Positions 36,058 through 44,829 of a stretch of DNA of 63,575 nt are shown one piece after another (the stretch's first letter is position 1; every line of letters starts with the position of its first letter). Source of the stretch: an uncultured Bacteroidales bacterium. Its GTDB lineage: Bacteria > Bacteroidota > Bacteroidia > Bacteroidales > UBA4417. The stretch covers positions 1 to 63,575 of the forward strand of contig CAIRMR010000017.1 in NCBI GenBank assembly GCA_903879715.1, in the 5' to 3' direction. The translations under genes and the position numbers were made by a program. A model generated the notes under the pieces. The model made no database searches, had not been told where the DNA came from, and saw nothing but the letters and a program-made list of their open reading frames with translations.

Positions 36058-37341
36058 TTACTTAAAAGTATCAGACATAAGGTTAGTAAACCATTTTAGC
36101 ATGTCTTCGTGGTTCTCCGATGTCGCACCATCTGATTCAGTTACCCCGCTACCGGTAGCAACCATTGTCCGCGTTGCAGGATCATACCTGTATACAACTG
36201 ATAACCATGAAGCAGTGGTTTTAGTGATGGGAGTAAAACAGGATGAGTTAGTTATAGGAGATTGATTTATGGCACTTCCCTTAAAATACTGGATTATGGC
36301 ATCCGCACATACTTTGGCTTCAGCGTTTGCAATATGCCCGGCCTTAGGCTGGGTAGTGGCAGCTGAATCGCCTATAATGTGAATGAATGGAACTGCTGTT
36401 GACTCATAAGAGAGTACATTCACGCCGGCCCATTTCGAATCCGGCGAATTGGCCAGGCCAATACCTGATTTTGTGATTAAATCAGCTCCCTTGTGAGTGG
36501 GTATCGCATTAATAACTTTACCTGAAAAGGTTCCAGCACTGGTGTTTACCGACATGGTATCCGCATTAATTCCGGTAATTTGCGCATTAGGAACATATGT
36601 GATGATTCCTTTATGAGTAACATTAAAAGCAGTGGTAAAATTTTGAGATTCTGCCTGGATTTTGCTGTTAGCATCCAGGATTATTACTTTACCACCTCCT
36701 TTTGTGCGTTTCAGGTAATCAGCTACAACACAGGCACGTTCATATGGCCCGGGCGGACAACGGTAAGGTGATGGCGGAATTGTTACAATAAAAGTATCCT
36801 TTGAAGTCATTGCTTTAATCTGCGATTGCAGGGAAAGGGTTTGAGCCCCGGCCTTCCATGCATGAACAATTTTAGCTTTATTAGTGGCCGTACCTGAAAG
36901 TGGTAAGGCTTCAAAGTCTATACCTGGTGCTATAACCAGCCGATCAAACGGTAAGGAACTCCCATTTGAAAGAGTGACCTTTTTCCCTATAGGATCGATA
37001 CTTTTTACAGAATAATTCTGGACTTTTACTCCATACTTGCTGGTTAAAATTGCGTAGTTAAAAGATAACTGGCTCAATGTCCGTTCACCGGTGAGGATCA
37101 TATTGCTAAAAATGCTGGAATAATAGGTGGCATTGGGTTCCACCAACGTTACATCAACACCTGTGCCACCCCACAAACGCAGATACTTGGCTACAGTTGT
37201 TCCGGCCATTCCTCCTCCTACAACAACTACTCGTCCGACAGCAACTGCACTGGTGCTGGTTTGTTCTGCCAAAGCAGATGGTAAAAATGGCAACCCTACT
37301 GCGGTTACGCCTAAACTGGCAAAAAAATCACGACGTTTCAT
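36058..37341 (-). CDS. FccB-like flavocytochrome c sulfide dehydrogenase flavoprotein
   Basis: 427 residues. The twin-arginine signal KRRDFFASLG at the N-terminus suggests Tat export with FAD bound. The Rossmann FAD motif is VVVVGGGMAG at about 38-47. The family's redox-active cysteine pair is present as Cys195 in SPYRCPPGPYERA and Cys368 in SSCFTPIT, and HIIGDSAATTQPKAGHIAN is the second FAD-binding block. Such proteins oxidise sulfide and pass electrons to a cytochrome c subunit, which is encoded 12 bases upstream. It ends with the FCSD C-terminal domain. Other sulfide:quinone-type activities are less likely because the cytochrome gene is adjacent. Confidence 0.87.
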   Translation of the reverse strand: MKRRDFFASLGVTAVGLPFLPSALAEQTSTSAVAVGRVVVVGGGMAGTTVAKYLRLWGGTGVDVTLVEPNATYYSSIFSNMILTGERTLSQLSFNYAILTSKYGVKVQNYSVKSIDPIGKKVTLSNGSSLPFDRLVIAPGIDFEALPLSGTATNKAKIVHAWKAGAQTLSLQSQIKAMTSKDTFIVTIPPSPYRCPPGPYERACVVADYLKRTKGGGKVIILDANSKIQAESQNFTTAFNVTHKGIITYVPNAQITGINADTMSVNTSAGTFSGKVINAIPTHKGADLITKSGIGLANSPDSKWAGVNVLSYESTAVPFIHIIGDSAATTQPKAGHIANAEAKVCADAIIQYFKGSAINQSPITNSSCFTPITKTTASWLSVVYRYDPATRTMVATGSGVTESDGATSENHEDMLKWFTNLMSDTFK

Positions 37342-37353
37342 AAATAAAGTGTT

Positions 37354-37731
37354 TTATTGTTTAGAGATAAAGTCAGCAATCAAATCCATTTCCTGGGCAG
37401 TATAACCCTGAGCGTGAACATTCATAATGTTGGATCTCGGATTCTTGGCTTTCATTTCATTTATTTCGCTTAATATTTCCGATTTGCTCTCCCCGGCAAT
37501 TTTTAATTCTCCCGCGTACCCATTTGTGCCATGACACTGAAAACAATTCGCAGCCAATGTTCTGCCAGGTAAGTCAGCCGGAACAGCTTTAACAACCGAA
37601 GTTGGTGACGTATTGAGAGCAGCATTTGACTCATTTTCTTTCGTCATCAGATCTTTTTTACAGGAAAATAAAGAGATAGTTATAAGCGCTGAAGCACATA
37701 ACACACTTGTTTTGTGGATTTTAAATTTCAT
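37354..37731 (-). CDS. Lipid-anchored monohaem cytochrome c (FccA-like partner)
   Basis: 125 residues. Lipoprotein signal ITISLFSCKKD puts the acylated Cys at position 24. A linker rich in Asn, Ser and Thr leads to one class I haem site, CFQCH at residues 63-67, and a likely axial methionine in NIMNVHAQGY. The C-terminus EMDLIADFISKQ is the usual last helix. Placed 12 bases upstream of the FccB-like gene, it should accept electrons from it. Anchoring by lipid rather than being soluble or dihaem, as in many phototrophs, is a feature worth noting. Confidence 0.85.
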   Translation of the reverse strand: MKFKIHKTSVLCASALITISLFSCKKDLMTKENESNAALNTSPTSVVKAVPADLPGRTLAANCFQCHGTNGYAGELKIAGESKSEILSEINEMKAKNPRSNIMNVHAQGYTAQEMDLIADFISKQ

Positions 37732-38541
37732 AACATGATTTTTTAAGTTCAGATAAAAGTGAAAAATTTAATACGTATTCAGGTATTTCAATACTGCAAT
37801 TTATGATATATTATATGCAATATGTTACATGTTTAATATATTATTTAAAATTATTATCCGGCAAATTAAATCTATACGGGATATTTCCCCGTATAAGTCA
37901 GGATTGTAAAGGATTTGAAGCATTTGCTCAGATTTTCGAAATCTGCTTTTGCACATAGGATTAAATGCCATTAACGAGTAAAATTATTTTACTAAAACAA
38001 CCTGTTTAAACTGTTAGCAGCTGTTATAAGAAAAACCATAACCATCTATCCGGCTATGCTTTTATGAGAGAATCAATTTGATTATACTGAACTTATCTTG
38101 TTTTAGTAATGAATTTCAATTACCAAAATATTCTTCATTAATTTGAAATAAATAAAAATATTGTACTTTTCAATAAATAGTGCTCCATCCATTATATAAG
38201 CTTAAGCATGATTCCCATGGCCAAAGTGAAGTATATTGTTTTGCCGTTTTCATTTATTCATTGAAAGTGTATAAAACAAAAAACTAAAAACGCTGGATTT
38301 TAAGTGAGTGTCACGGATATTGACGAATGATCAAAAAACGAGATATTAATTAGACCCTGCACATCGATCCAAAAAGATATATCTTAAACACTCCAATCTT
38401 TCCCTTATTTAAGAAATATCTGTAATAATTGGAATCATGAGAATAGTGAAAAGGTTTATAAACCCAAATAATTCAGCTACATTTCCGGTTGAGGAAGTTT
38501 AAAAACATTATATTTCATAATGAATCTGTCAGAAACTAAAA
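37732..38541. other. Long A+T-rich intergenic region
   Basis: About 800 bases upstream of the cytochrome gene with no credible ORF on either strand. It contains AATATGTTACATGTTTAATATA-like A+T palindromic words near 37800-37850, and nothing identifiable. Length and composition would allow an unrecognised non-coding RNA or regulatory region. Confidence 0.35.
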
Positions 38542-38571
38542 AACACTTACACGCTTAAATGCGTAAGTGTT
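38542..38571 (-). terminator. Hairpin terminator (AACACTTAC / GTAAGTGTT)
   Basis: AACACTTAC (38542-38550) pairs with GTAAGTGTT (38563-38571). On the minus strand it is followed by TTTTTTAGTTTCTGACAG, a T-run as in an intrinsic terminator, 95 bases after the alpha/beta hydrolase gene. The flank and loop are related to the hairpin at 34994-35023. Confidence 0.7.
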
Positions 38572-38665
38572 TTGTTTCAAGCCGGCTTGCCTCTGTTCTG
38601 GGATTTTAAAGGATGAACCAGTGAGAAAATTCTTTCACTTAAGTACTTCTATCGATAGCTTCAGC

Positions 38666-39922
38666 CTATTTCTTTATTTCATTAAACCAATTTATGGTTT
38701 TAAGCCCCCAAGGCAGCAAACTGGTTTCATGATCGGTTCCGGGAAGACTTATAAGCTGAATTTTATCCTGGCCGACTCCCAGGCTTAAAAAGCTGTTATA
38801 CATAATCAGCGATTGTTCGGGGGGAACATTGAGGTCGGCAGAACCATGATAAAAATTAATTTTTGAGGTAGGCTGCCAGGCTGTAACACTGTTCTTCACC
38901 AACAGCGAACGAAGCTGTTCGAAATCGGTACCGCTGCTCAAATCCGAGATCATATTGCTTTTCAGAAGAACTGAAATGGTATCGTTAAGCTGGGCATCCA
39001 CCTGCGTATTGGTGTACGTTCCGCTGAAAAGTTCCGGGATACGCGAAGCATAAGGCTCGTTGAAAAATTTACTGGGCGGGTCAGTATGCGCCCCGAATAA
39101 CTGCTGCGAATAGATGAAATACGGCAGGTAAAGCGGTCCCGGGAAAACTTTTTGTGCCATTACATAATTTGACATGGCCATCATATCATAAGCCCCTGCG
39201 CCACACGAAGTCGCGGTAACAGCTATGGTGGTTTTGTAGTTTGTTTCTATATTTTTCAAACCCGAAAGCGTCGCCCATCCGCCCTGCGAGTAACCCATCA
39301 GGAAATGTTCGCCATTAAATTTAACCTGTATATCGTTTTCGCCAAGCAGTTCGTGGCATGCCCTGATCATATCAACCACGGCCCTGTCAGTGGTTTCCCT
39401 TTCATAATAGGGATGAAGGAATTGTGACGACGCTCCGAAACCAATGTAGTCGGGGAAAGCGATAATATAACCGTTTCCTGCCATGTATTCCATCAGGGTG
39501 TAGTAATAATTGGTCGGATCCTCGCTGGGGCAACCGGATTTCAGGGTATTGGTACCATTCTGGAAACTGATTATGGGGCACGAATCCTGGGATTGAGGCA
39601 TGCATACCAACCCGGACGCTAAAACAGCTTCACCTTTATAGATTGTATTATAGGTGATTTTATAAACCTCAACTGCAGAGGCAGTATGGCTTACAATGGA
39701 AGTTGCGTCAGGATAAAGGCTCTCCCATACGCCAATCTGTTGTTTGATAGTTGAAACCGGGTAAGAGAGAATCTTTTGGTATGTAACTAAAGTTTCATTT
39801 GCAGGTTTATCATCTGTGCTTTCCTTTTTACATCCCGGCATAATGAACAGGCTAACAGCCAGGATTAGCAGCAGGCTGTAAAGTGAAAAGGAGTATTTCG
39901 TTTGTTTAATTGAAGATTGCAT
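38666..39922 (-). CDS. Lipoprotein alpha/beta hydrolase (secretory lipase-like)
   Basis: 418 residues. Lipobox FIMPGCKKE, preceded by a hydrophobic segment, indicates an envelope lipoprotein. The alpha/beta hydrolase fold carries YIIAFPDYIGFGAS, the nucleophile elbow FLMGYSQGGWAT, an Asp-bearing FYHGSADLNVPPEQS block, and the catalytic His in LPGTDHETSLLPWG. The layout resembles fungal secretory lipases and bacterial relatives (LIP family). Substrate could be a lipid or a short-chain ester. It has a perfect -7 box and its own terminator, standing as a single gene. Confidence 0.85.
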   Translation of the reverse strand: MQSSIKQTKYSFSLYSLLLILAVSLFIMPGCKKESTDDKPANETLVTYQKILSYPVSTIKQQIGVWESLYPDATSIVSHTASAVEVYKITYNTIYKGEAVLASGLVCMPQSQDSCPIISFQNGTNTLKSGCPSEDPTNYYYTLMEYMAGNGYIIAFPDYIGFGASSQFLHPYYERETTDRAVVDMIRACHELLGENDIQVKFNGEHFLMGYSQGGWATLSGLKNIETNYKTTIAVTATSCGAGAYDMMAMSNYVMAQKVFPGPLYLPYFIYSQQLFGAHTDPPSKFFNEPYASRIPELFSGTYTNTQVDAQLNDTISVLLKSNMISDLSSGTDFEQLRSLLVKNSVTAWQPTSKINFYHGSADLNVPPEQSLIMYNSFLSLGVGQDKIQLISLPGTDHETSLLPWGLKTINWFNEIKK

Positions 39923-39944
39923 AGCTTTTAATTTATAGATAGGA

Positions 39945-39952
39945 CAAAAGTA
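39945..39952 (-). promoter_or_regulatory. -7 box of the lipoprotein hydrolase gene
   Basis: The minus strand reads TACTTTTG (TAnnTTTG), 22 bases upstream of the ATG at 39922. Confidence 0.6.
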
Positions 39953-40407
39953 AACAATAATAAGAGGGGATAAGTTCAGGGAGGAAAGTACTGTTCGATG
40001 GAAAAAATGAAAAAAGGCTGACTGTTAGAGAATCAGGTTTTAAATCTTTTTTGTTCTAAGAGGAATTAAAGCAATAGTTGAGACATTACCTATGAAACAA
40101 AAAAAACAGAATATGAGCGTAAAACAAATAATATTAAAATTGAGAAAGCTGAAAAAGCCCCCGATTGTATTTTATGAATTAAATGAAAGCTACATGTTGA
40201 AAACAAGGATATTTTGTGTATATTTACAATGAGTTTGTTGATAGGTTGTATTTTTAAACCCTTTAAACTGTGATTTTCTGCTTTTATTCGATTTGTTATT
40301 CACAGTTTTAGCTAAGGGATTCTCAGTGTAGAAAAGTTGGTCATGAGCTAATGACGAAATCTGTATCTCAAATTGTATATTAAACAGAATCATAAACAGT
40401 CAATATC
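39953..40407. other. Intergenic region between divergent genes
   Basis: About 455 bases. Nothing but A+T-rich sequence and short unsupported ORFs is seen. AAGCCCCC at 40156-40163 lacks a pairing arm nearby. Confidence 0.35.
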
Positions 40408-41097
40408 ATGAAGAATATCGTTTGGTTAGCAGCTGTATATTCCGTATTTTTAGTATTCTCATCATGTACCAAAAGCGAAGAACCCCTTAAAGAAATAGAT
40501 TTGAATTATGACTTGAATTGCGGAAAAGATTCAACTTGTTTTTACTATACTTTTAACGCTGAAAAAATATTTCTTGATTATAGCACTCTCTGCATAACAA
40601 TTAAATTTTCAAATCATCTATCAGAAGAATACATAAAATATATTATTGAGCAAAATAATGAGTTAGACTCAATTTCAATTATTAATGAATATGAAAATTT
40701 AGCATATGGTTATTTAAAAAATAATTTGAATTGCGAAAAAATTCAGGCATTATTAAACAGGCTTACAACTGATCAACTAATAATTTGCGCTAATCCAAAT
40801 TTCATCACGAAAGAATCTACGTTTAGAGGAATACTTCCTGACAATAAAGAAGCTCTAATGGGTCTGACCGATGAGTTTATAGTTGAAAATCATAATTCAA
40901 CCAAACTGCAACAAATAAATAAATTATTAGAACAAACGAAAACAACCTTACTTCGATATAATAATGATTGGGCTGTAATTTCAGCAGATAAAAATTCAGT
41001 TGGGAATAGCCTGGAGATGTCAAGATATTTTTACGAGACAGGTTCATTTGAGTATTCTCATCCCAACTTCTTGGTATCAGTTTCTTTATATAAATGA
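40408..41097 (+). CDS. Lipoprotein resembling a stand-alone subtilase propeptide
   Basis: 229 residues with lipobox VFLVFSSC. The C-terminal 90 residues (LTDEFIVENHNS, then LQQINKLLEQTKTTLLR, WAVISADKNSVGNSLEMSRYFYETG and FEYSHPNF) match the pattern of the N-terminal propeptide of Bacteroidota S8 peptidases: a deiVKF-like strand, a helix, a strand, the ALEMAnxYYETG helix, and a final AePNF. No catalytic domain follows; the gene ends within 5 residues. The upstream 90 residues (IDLNYDLNCGKDSTCFYYTF) form another unassigned domain. A protease inhibitor or chaperone role is inference. Confidence 0.7.
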   Translation: MKNIVWLAAVYSVFLVFSSCTKSEEPLKEIDLNYDLNCGKDSTCFYYTFNAEKIFLDYSTLCITIKFSNHLSEEYIKYIIEQNNELDSISIINEYENLAYGYLKNNLNCEKIQALLNRLTTDQLIICANPNFITKESTFRGILPDNKEALMGLTDEFIVENHNSTKLQQINKLLEQTKTTLLRYNNDWAVISADKNSVGNSLEMSRYFYETGSFEYSHPNFLVSVSLYK

Positions 41098-41269
41098 TAA
41101 TTTCCAGCAGCTAACATTTATCATTTAAAAGAATTGCCCTTAGGATTTAATAATCTATAAGTGAATAGCACAATTTTCATTTATTAGCAGATTGAAAATT
41201 CAACATATTTATATTTAGAGAAATAATAACCTATTGAATGTGTCTCATACACTTATCCCCAAGAAAAAC

Positions 41270-41302
41270 AAACCCCTCTAAGTCACTGACCAAAAGGGGT
41301 TT
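41270..41302 (-). terminator. Terminator of the tRNA gene
   Basis: AAACCCCT (41270-41277) pairs with AGGGGTTT (41295-41302). It lies 15 bases beyond the 3' end of the minus-strand tRNA, and on the minus strand is followed by TGTTTTTCTT. Confidence 0.75.
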
Positions 41303-41316
41303 ATTTGTGTTAACCG

Positions 41317-41390
41317 TGGGCCCACCTGGACTTGAACCAGGGACCTACTGATTATGAGTCAGTTGCTCTAACCATCTGAGCTATAGGCCC
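41317..41390 (-). tRNA. tRNA-Ile (CAU anticodon, lysidine type)
   Basis: The minus strand folds into a full cloverleaf of 74 bases: acceptor GGGCCTA/TGGGCCC, D-arm AGCTCAGATGGTTAGAGC, anticodon loop CTCATAA, T-arm GGTTCAAGTCC. The anticodon is CAT, which could be Met or the minor Ile. Acceptor pairs C4-G69 and C5-G68 match tRNA-Ile2 rather than elongator Met (U4-A69, A5-U68 in E. coli), and GACTCATAATC resembles E. coli Ile2. TilS is expected to convert C34 to lysidine so that it reads AUA. The CCA end is not encoded. Confidence 0.9.
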
Positions 41391-41481
41391 TTTGAATTAA
41401 AAGTTTTGTTAAACTTGCAATTACGGGTGCAAATTTACACTTTTGCAGTCAAATCTAAAGCTAGTTTTAAAATTTTTTTTT

Positions 41482-42123
41482 ATGCCCGCCATTCAAGCTT
41501 CAAAAATTAAGAATATTATCTTCGATTTAGGAGGTGTATTGCTGAATATCAATCCATTACTATCCTTACTCGAACTTGAAAAATTAAGTGGTATTAGCCA
41601 GGGAGAGCTGATATTGAAGCTTGCAAGCGAGCAAATCTTCGAAAAATTTGATACCGGGCGACTGAATCCGGCTCAATTCAGGAGCGATTTATGCAAAATA
41701 CTGAACCATAATGCCAGCGACTCCGAAATTGACAGGATCTGGAACAAACTTATACTGGATATTCCCCCGCAGAGGGTAAAGTTGTTGCAGGAATTAAAAA
41801 ACAACTACAAAGTATTCATGTTATCAAATACCAACAGTATTCATTTTGAGCATTACACGCGTGAGTTCCTCGAAATTTATGGCTTTACCCTAGTTGATTT
41901 ATTTGAACAGGTATTTGTTTCGCACGAAATCGGGATACATAAGCCGGACGCGGGGATTTATACCTATGTACTTGAACATGCGAATTTAGACGCGCGGGAA
42001 ACTGTTTTTTTTGACGATTCACTAGCCAATATTGAGGCTGCTGAACGGCTGGGAATCCGGGGAATTCAGATTACTGATGGCAGGGATGTGACTTCTTTCT
42101 TTGAGAATGGAATTCTGCGTTGA
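41482..42123 (+). CDS. HAD superfamily phosphatase (YihX-like)
   Basis: 213 residues from ATG 41482 (MPAIQASK). HAD motif I is IIFDLGGVLLNI with the nucleophile Asp. The second acidic residue of DxD is replaced by Gly, as in the YihX and epoxide-hydrolase-like branch. Motif II is FMLSNTNSIH, motif III has HKPDAGIY, and motif IV is VFFDDSLANIEAAERLGI. Members dephosphorylate small sugar phosphates or other metabolites, and the substrate cannot be told. The frame is open upstream to 41443 without support. Confidence 0.87.
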   Translation: MPAIQASKIKNIIFDLGGVLLNINPLLSLLELEKLSGISQGELILKLASEQIFEKFDTGRLNPAQFRSDLCKILNHNASDSEIDRIWNKLILDIPPQRVKLLQELKNNYKVFMLSNTNSIHFEHYTREFLEIYGFTLVDLFEQVFVSHEIGIHKPDAGIYTYVLEHANLDARETVFFDDSLANIEAAERLGIRGIQITDGRDVTSFFENGILR

Positions 42124-42174
42124 GATTACTGGAAGTGTAATGGTTCTGCAAAAAGGATAGAAACGCTTGTTATT

Positions 42175-42302
42175 AAATTCCAAGTCTCAAAATCCAAGTC
42201 CCAAATTCAAAATGTAAAAATCAAAATTCAAAATTCCAGGAATCAAACCCAGCACTCAAAACCAGCGCTCAATTCCCACTTGTAACTTGAGACTTGGAAT
42301 TT
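42175..42302. repeat. Palindromic word-repeat element after the HAD gene
   Basis: AAATTCCAAGTCTCAA (42175-42190) and TTGAGACTTGGAATTT (42287-42302) are a perfect 16-base inverted repeat. Between and beside them, related words repeat (CCAAGTCCCAAATTC, CAAAATTCAAAATTCC, TGGAATTTGGGCC). The total length is about 130 bases, in the convergent gap between the HAD gene and the acyltransferase gene. The architecture matches the lipA-lipB, recX-prfB and 54.3-kb elements. Confidence 0.8.
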
Positions 42303-42358
42303 GGAATTTGGGCCTTTTTTATAGGCTGATTGGCTTTGAGTAAAAAGAGTCTTTACTT

Positions 42359-43189
42359 TTAGAAATCCAGCCTGATACCCTCCGGAGCTGACAACCTGTA
42401 AACATGTTCCTTAATTTTCTGGGCCCATTTTATATGCGGCATGGAGGAATCAAATTTTTGCCAGGAAATAGGTTTTCCTATAGTCAGCCTGATGGTTTTA
42501 TTGCGTTTCAGGAACAATTCGCGGGGCAGGAGAGCCAGCTCAATATTGGTTTTAATACCCAGAGCTCTTCGTACTAAATTAATCCCGTAAAACATCGTTG
42601 AATTCCTGCCATGAAAGTAGAACGGAACTATATCGCGCTGGCACGAGATTGAACGTGTGATGAAGCTTTTCTGCCAGGGGCGGTCCTGGATTTTCCCGTT
42701 GTACCGCCGCGATACTTCACCGGCAGGGAAATGCGTTATGGCCACATCCGACTGGTAAACTTTCTCCAGTTCAGTTACATAGGATTTTGAACTCATCCCA
42801 TACGGATTTACCAGCGCTATATAGGGCCGAAGGTTAGGTATAAACCGGAACGACTCATTCCCTATAGCCTTAAAAGTTCCGTATTTTTCGATAACGGTTT
42901 TAGTGAGTATCAGCCCGTCAACAATCCCGAAAGGATGGTTGGAAAGGAAAAAGCATTTCGGATTTCCCGGCAGGTTTTCCAGGCCTTCCACTTCCAGCGT
43001 AATGTTGAATTCCTTCATTATGCTACGGTGGAAATCAGCCCCTTCGCAATCCGCATATTTATCGAGAATAGTATTGATTTCATCCTGCTTAATGATCCTC
43101 TCAAGTCTCCGAACCACGAACGCCGGAAGTTTTTTCAGGAATTCCGAATCACTTTCCTTAATAGAAGAAGTAAGGTCAATATGTTTCAT
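42359..43189 (-). CDS. Acyltransferase of the PlsC/lysophospholipid type
   Basis: About 276 residues from ATG 43189; an upstream ATG at 43222 is possible. The acyltransferase motif is LSNHPFGIVDGLIL, with His and Asp five residues apart rather than the usual four, a variant typical of the Bacteroidota hemolysin-like acyltransferases. Block III is present as THFPAGEVSRR, and the FYFHGRNSTMFYGI and RLTIGKPISW blocks complete the domain. The protein lacks membrane segments and probably acts at the inner membrane on lysophospholipids or lyso-ornithine lipids. The exact acceptor is unknown. Confidence 0.8.
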   Translation of the reverse strand: MKHIDLTSSIKESDSEFLKKLPAFVVRRLERIIKQDEINTILDKYADCEGADFHRSIMKEFNITLEVEGLENLPGNPKCFFLSNHPFGIVDGLILTKTVIEKYGTFKAIGNESFRFIPNLRPYIALVNPYGMSSKSYVTELEKVYQSDVAITHFPAGEVSRRYNGKIQDRPWQKSFITRSISCQRDIVPFYFHGRNSTMFYGINLVRRALGIKTNIELALLPRELFLKRNKTIRLTIGKPISWQKFDSSMPHIKWAQKIKEHVYRLSAPEGIRLDF

Positions 43190-43542
43190 AGTCAATGCGT
43201 GGTAATCCTTTTCATAATGCATTTCAGCATGACCGGCAATTCAATCTTTTGCCTGAAAAAGAAAACAAACTTAGTTAAAAAAGTGACAGGTGTGATTTGT
43301 TTTATGAAGCCTTCCTGAAAACCGTCGCGTTAAGACCGTTCTTGTAGGAAATTCCTGGGTTTGCCACTGTGATGTCATACGGTATTTGCACGTACCTGGA
43401 AATTTTTTTTGCTGCCTGACTTACCGGAATTACCTGTTAGGACTTATATTTGTTTTTCATTTCCTGATTTTATTGTTTTTTATCCACTATTAAATTTCTG
43501 CAACTGTTTATTTTCAAACCACAACTTATAAAATCCATAATT
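43190..43542. other. Intergenic region between divergent genes
   Basis: About 350 bases. No coding sequence or clear promoter box is seen apart from the short 5' extension of the acyltransferase frame. Confidence 0.35.
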
Positions 43543-44331
43543 ATGAAGAATGAAAAAGAACTTGAAAAACTCCGCATGGAAAACGAGTTAAAGAAGATGA
43601 AACTGATGCTCGAACATGGCGCCATGTTTTCGGACAATCAGTCAAAAATGCCTCTTGACCCTTTCATAGAGAACCAATTTCTGAAAAATATCGAAGCTTT
43701 TGAAAGAAGCTACAATAATACAGAACGTATTGTTCTTTTTGATATTATTAAGCGGCCTGATTTTACGAAAGTTGAAGATATCCCTGACTCAAAGATAAGC
43801 AGTGAGCTGGAAAGAATAATGAATATTCTGAACGAAAACGGCATACAACTCGACACTCTTTGTGATGTGGAAGAACGGGAGATTTACCGGTTTGTGACCG
43901 AAGAACTGTTCGTGTATGAGATGGACAATATGCGAATCCCGGGAATGATGAATTGTTTTATCTACGAGGAGTTCCACCCAAACCACGAATACGATATCCG
44001 GGAACATAGTACGGATGGAATCAGGTCATTCCTGAACAAAAAAACAGACTTTTACACCACTCATTTCACCAAAGAAGCTGAAGAAGATATTAATCTGAAA
44101 CACTTTCGCGACGCATATAAATCCTTTACGCTAAAGCATTTTGAAATCACTCACCTGAGCTTTGATAAGGAAAAATCTTTTGTTGATTTCAATATTGACT
44201 TTACAGGGAAAATAGAAGGAAGCGCAGAAAAACAACGCTTTATCGGCGAAGGCTCCATAGAATTACTCTACCAATATGATTATTGGTGCATACAAAAAAT
44301 AAATTTCCCCCTTGCTTCTTCATCAAAGTAA
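43543..44331 (+). CDS. Protein of unknown function
   Basis: 262 residues, cytoplasmic with no signal peptide. The first 30 residues (NEKELEKLRMENELKKMKLML, key pattern LEKLRMENELKKMK) form a charged coiled coil. The middle is acidic and helical (SELERIMNILNENG, YRFVTEELFVYEM). The last 90 residues (FRDAYKSFTLKHFEITHLSFDK then FNIDFTGKIEG and YWCIQKINFPL) have the alternating strands of an NTF2-like or SnoaL-like cone fold. I do not recognise the family as a whole. Codon use looks like its neighbours, so it is likely a real host gene. Confidence 0.65.
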   Translation: MKNEKELEKLRMENELKKMKLMLEHGAMFSDNQSKMPLDPFIENQFLKNIEAFERSYNNTERIVLFDIIKRPDFTKVEDIPDSKISSELERIMNILNENGIQLDTLCDVEEREIYRFVTEELFVYEMDNMRIPGMMNCFIYEEFHPNHEYDIREHSTDGIRSFLNKKTDFYTTHFTKEAEEDINLKHFRDAYKSFTLKHFEITHLSFDKEKSFVDFNIDFTGKIEGSAEKQRFIGEGSIELLYQYDYWCIQKINFPLASSSK

Positions 44332-44536
44332 ATCTAATGCGTTGGTCTAAAAAGTAAACCCGCATTAAAGTCAGACAACAACAGCATTGTTATTTACAAT
44401 TATTTCTCAGTCTCAAAAGTTGAGGCGTAAGTTTTAACCGATTCATCTCTTTTAACCTAAAACCGGGGTTTAATAAGAGACTTTTCAAATACTATTTAAG
44501 GCTTGCTGAAAAACAAAAATCAAATGTCTATGGGTT

Positions 44537-44690
44537 TTCCCGGAGGGAATCAACACCAAAAGCTAAAGGATTGTGGAACATGGGATTGTCCGTAGGACAT
44601 TAATATTCATTGTATTATGTTGATCCCCTGCCGGGGAATCGGGATTGGAGTAGTATTTTTTTATTGATATTTTTCCCCTGACGGGGAAAA
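44537..44690. repeat. Cluster of four short palindromes
   Basis: Four hairpin-forming palindromes lie within 154 bases: TTCCCGGAGGGAA (44537-44549), TGTCCGTAGGACA (44587-44599), TCCCCTGCCGGGGA (44624-44637) and TTTTCCCCTGACGGGGAAAA (44671-44690). Loops are 3-4 bases. Spacing is 37-50 bases. They resemble REP-type elements; no RAYT transposase is in the window. The rest of the 498-base gap 44332-44829 shows nothing else. Confidence 0.65.
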
Positions 44691-44829
44691 TCAAATCGAT
44701 AATGTGCATGGATTATGAAAAGAATGGTAAGTATCCTTGCATTGGTTGTTGTGTGAATAGCAGACAAAGCATATATAAACAGCTATTTAGCTATTCCCCA
44801 GCAGACCCTATTTACTCTTTCCCCTTCTG

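Noticed and set aside
41317-41390. Calling the CAU tRNA an elongator methionine tRNA
   Set aside because: Acceptor pairs C4-G69 and C5-G68 and the anticodon-arm sequence fit the lysidine-modified isoleucine type better.
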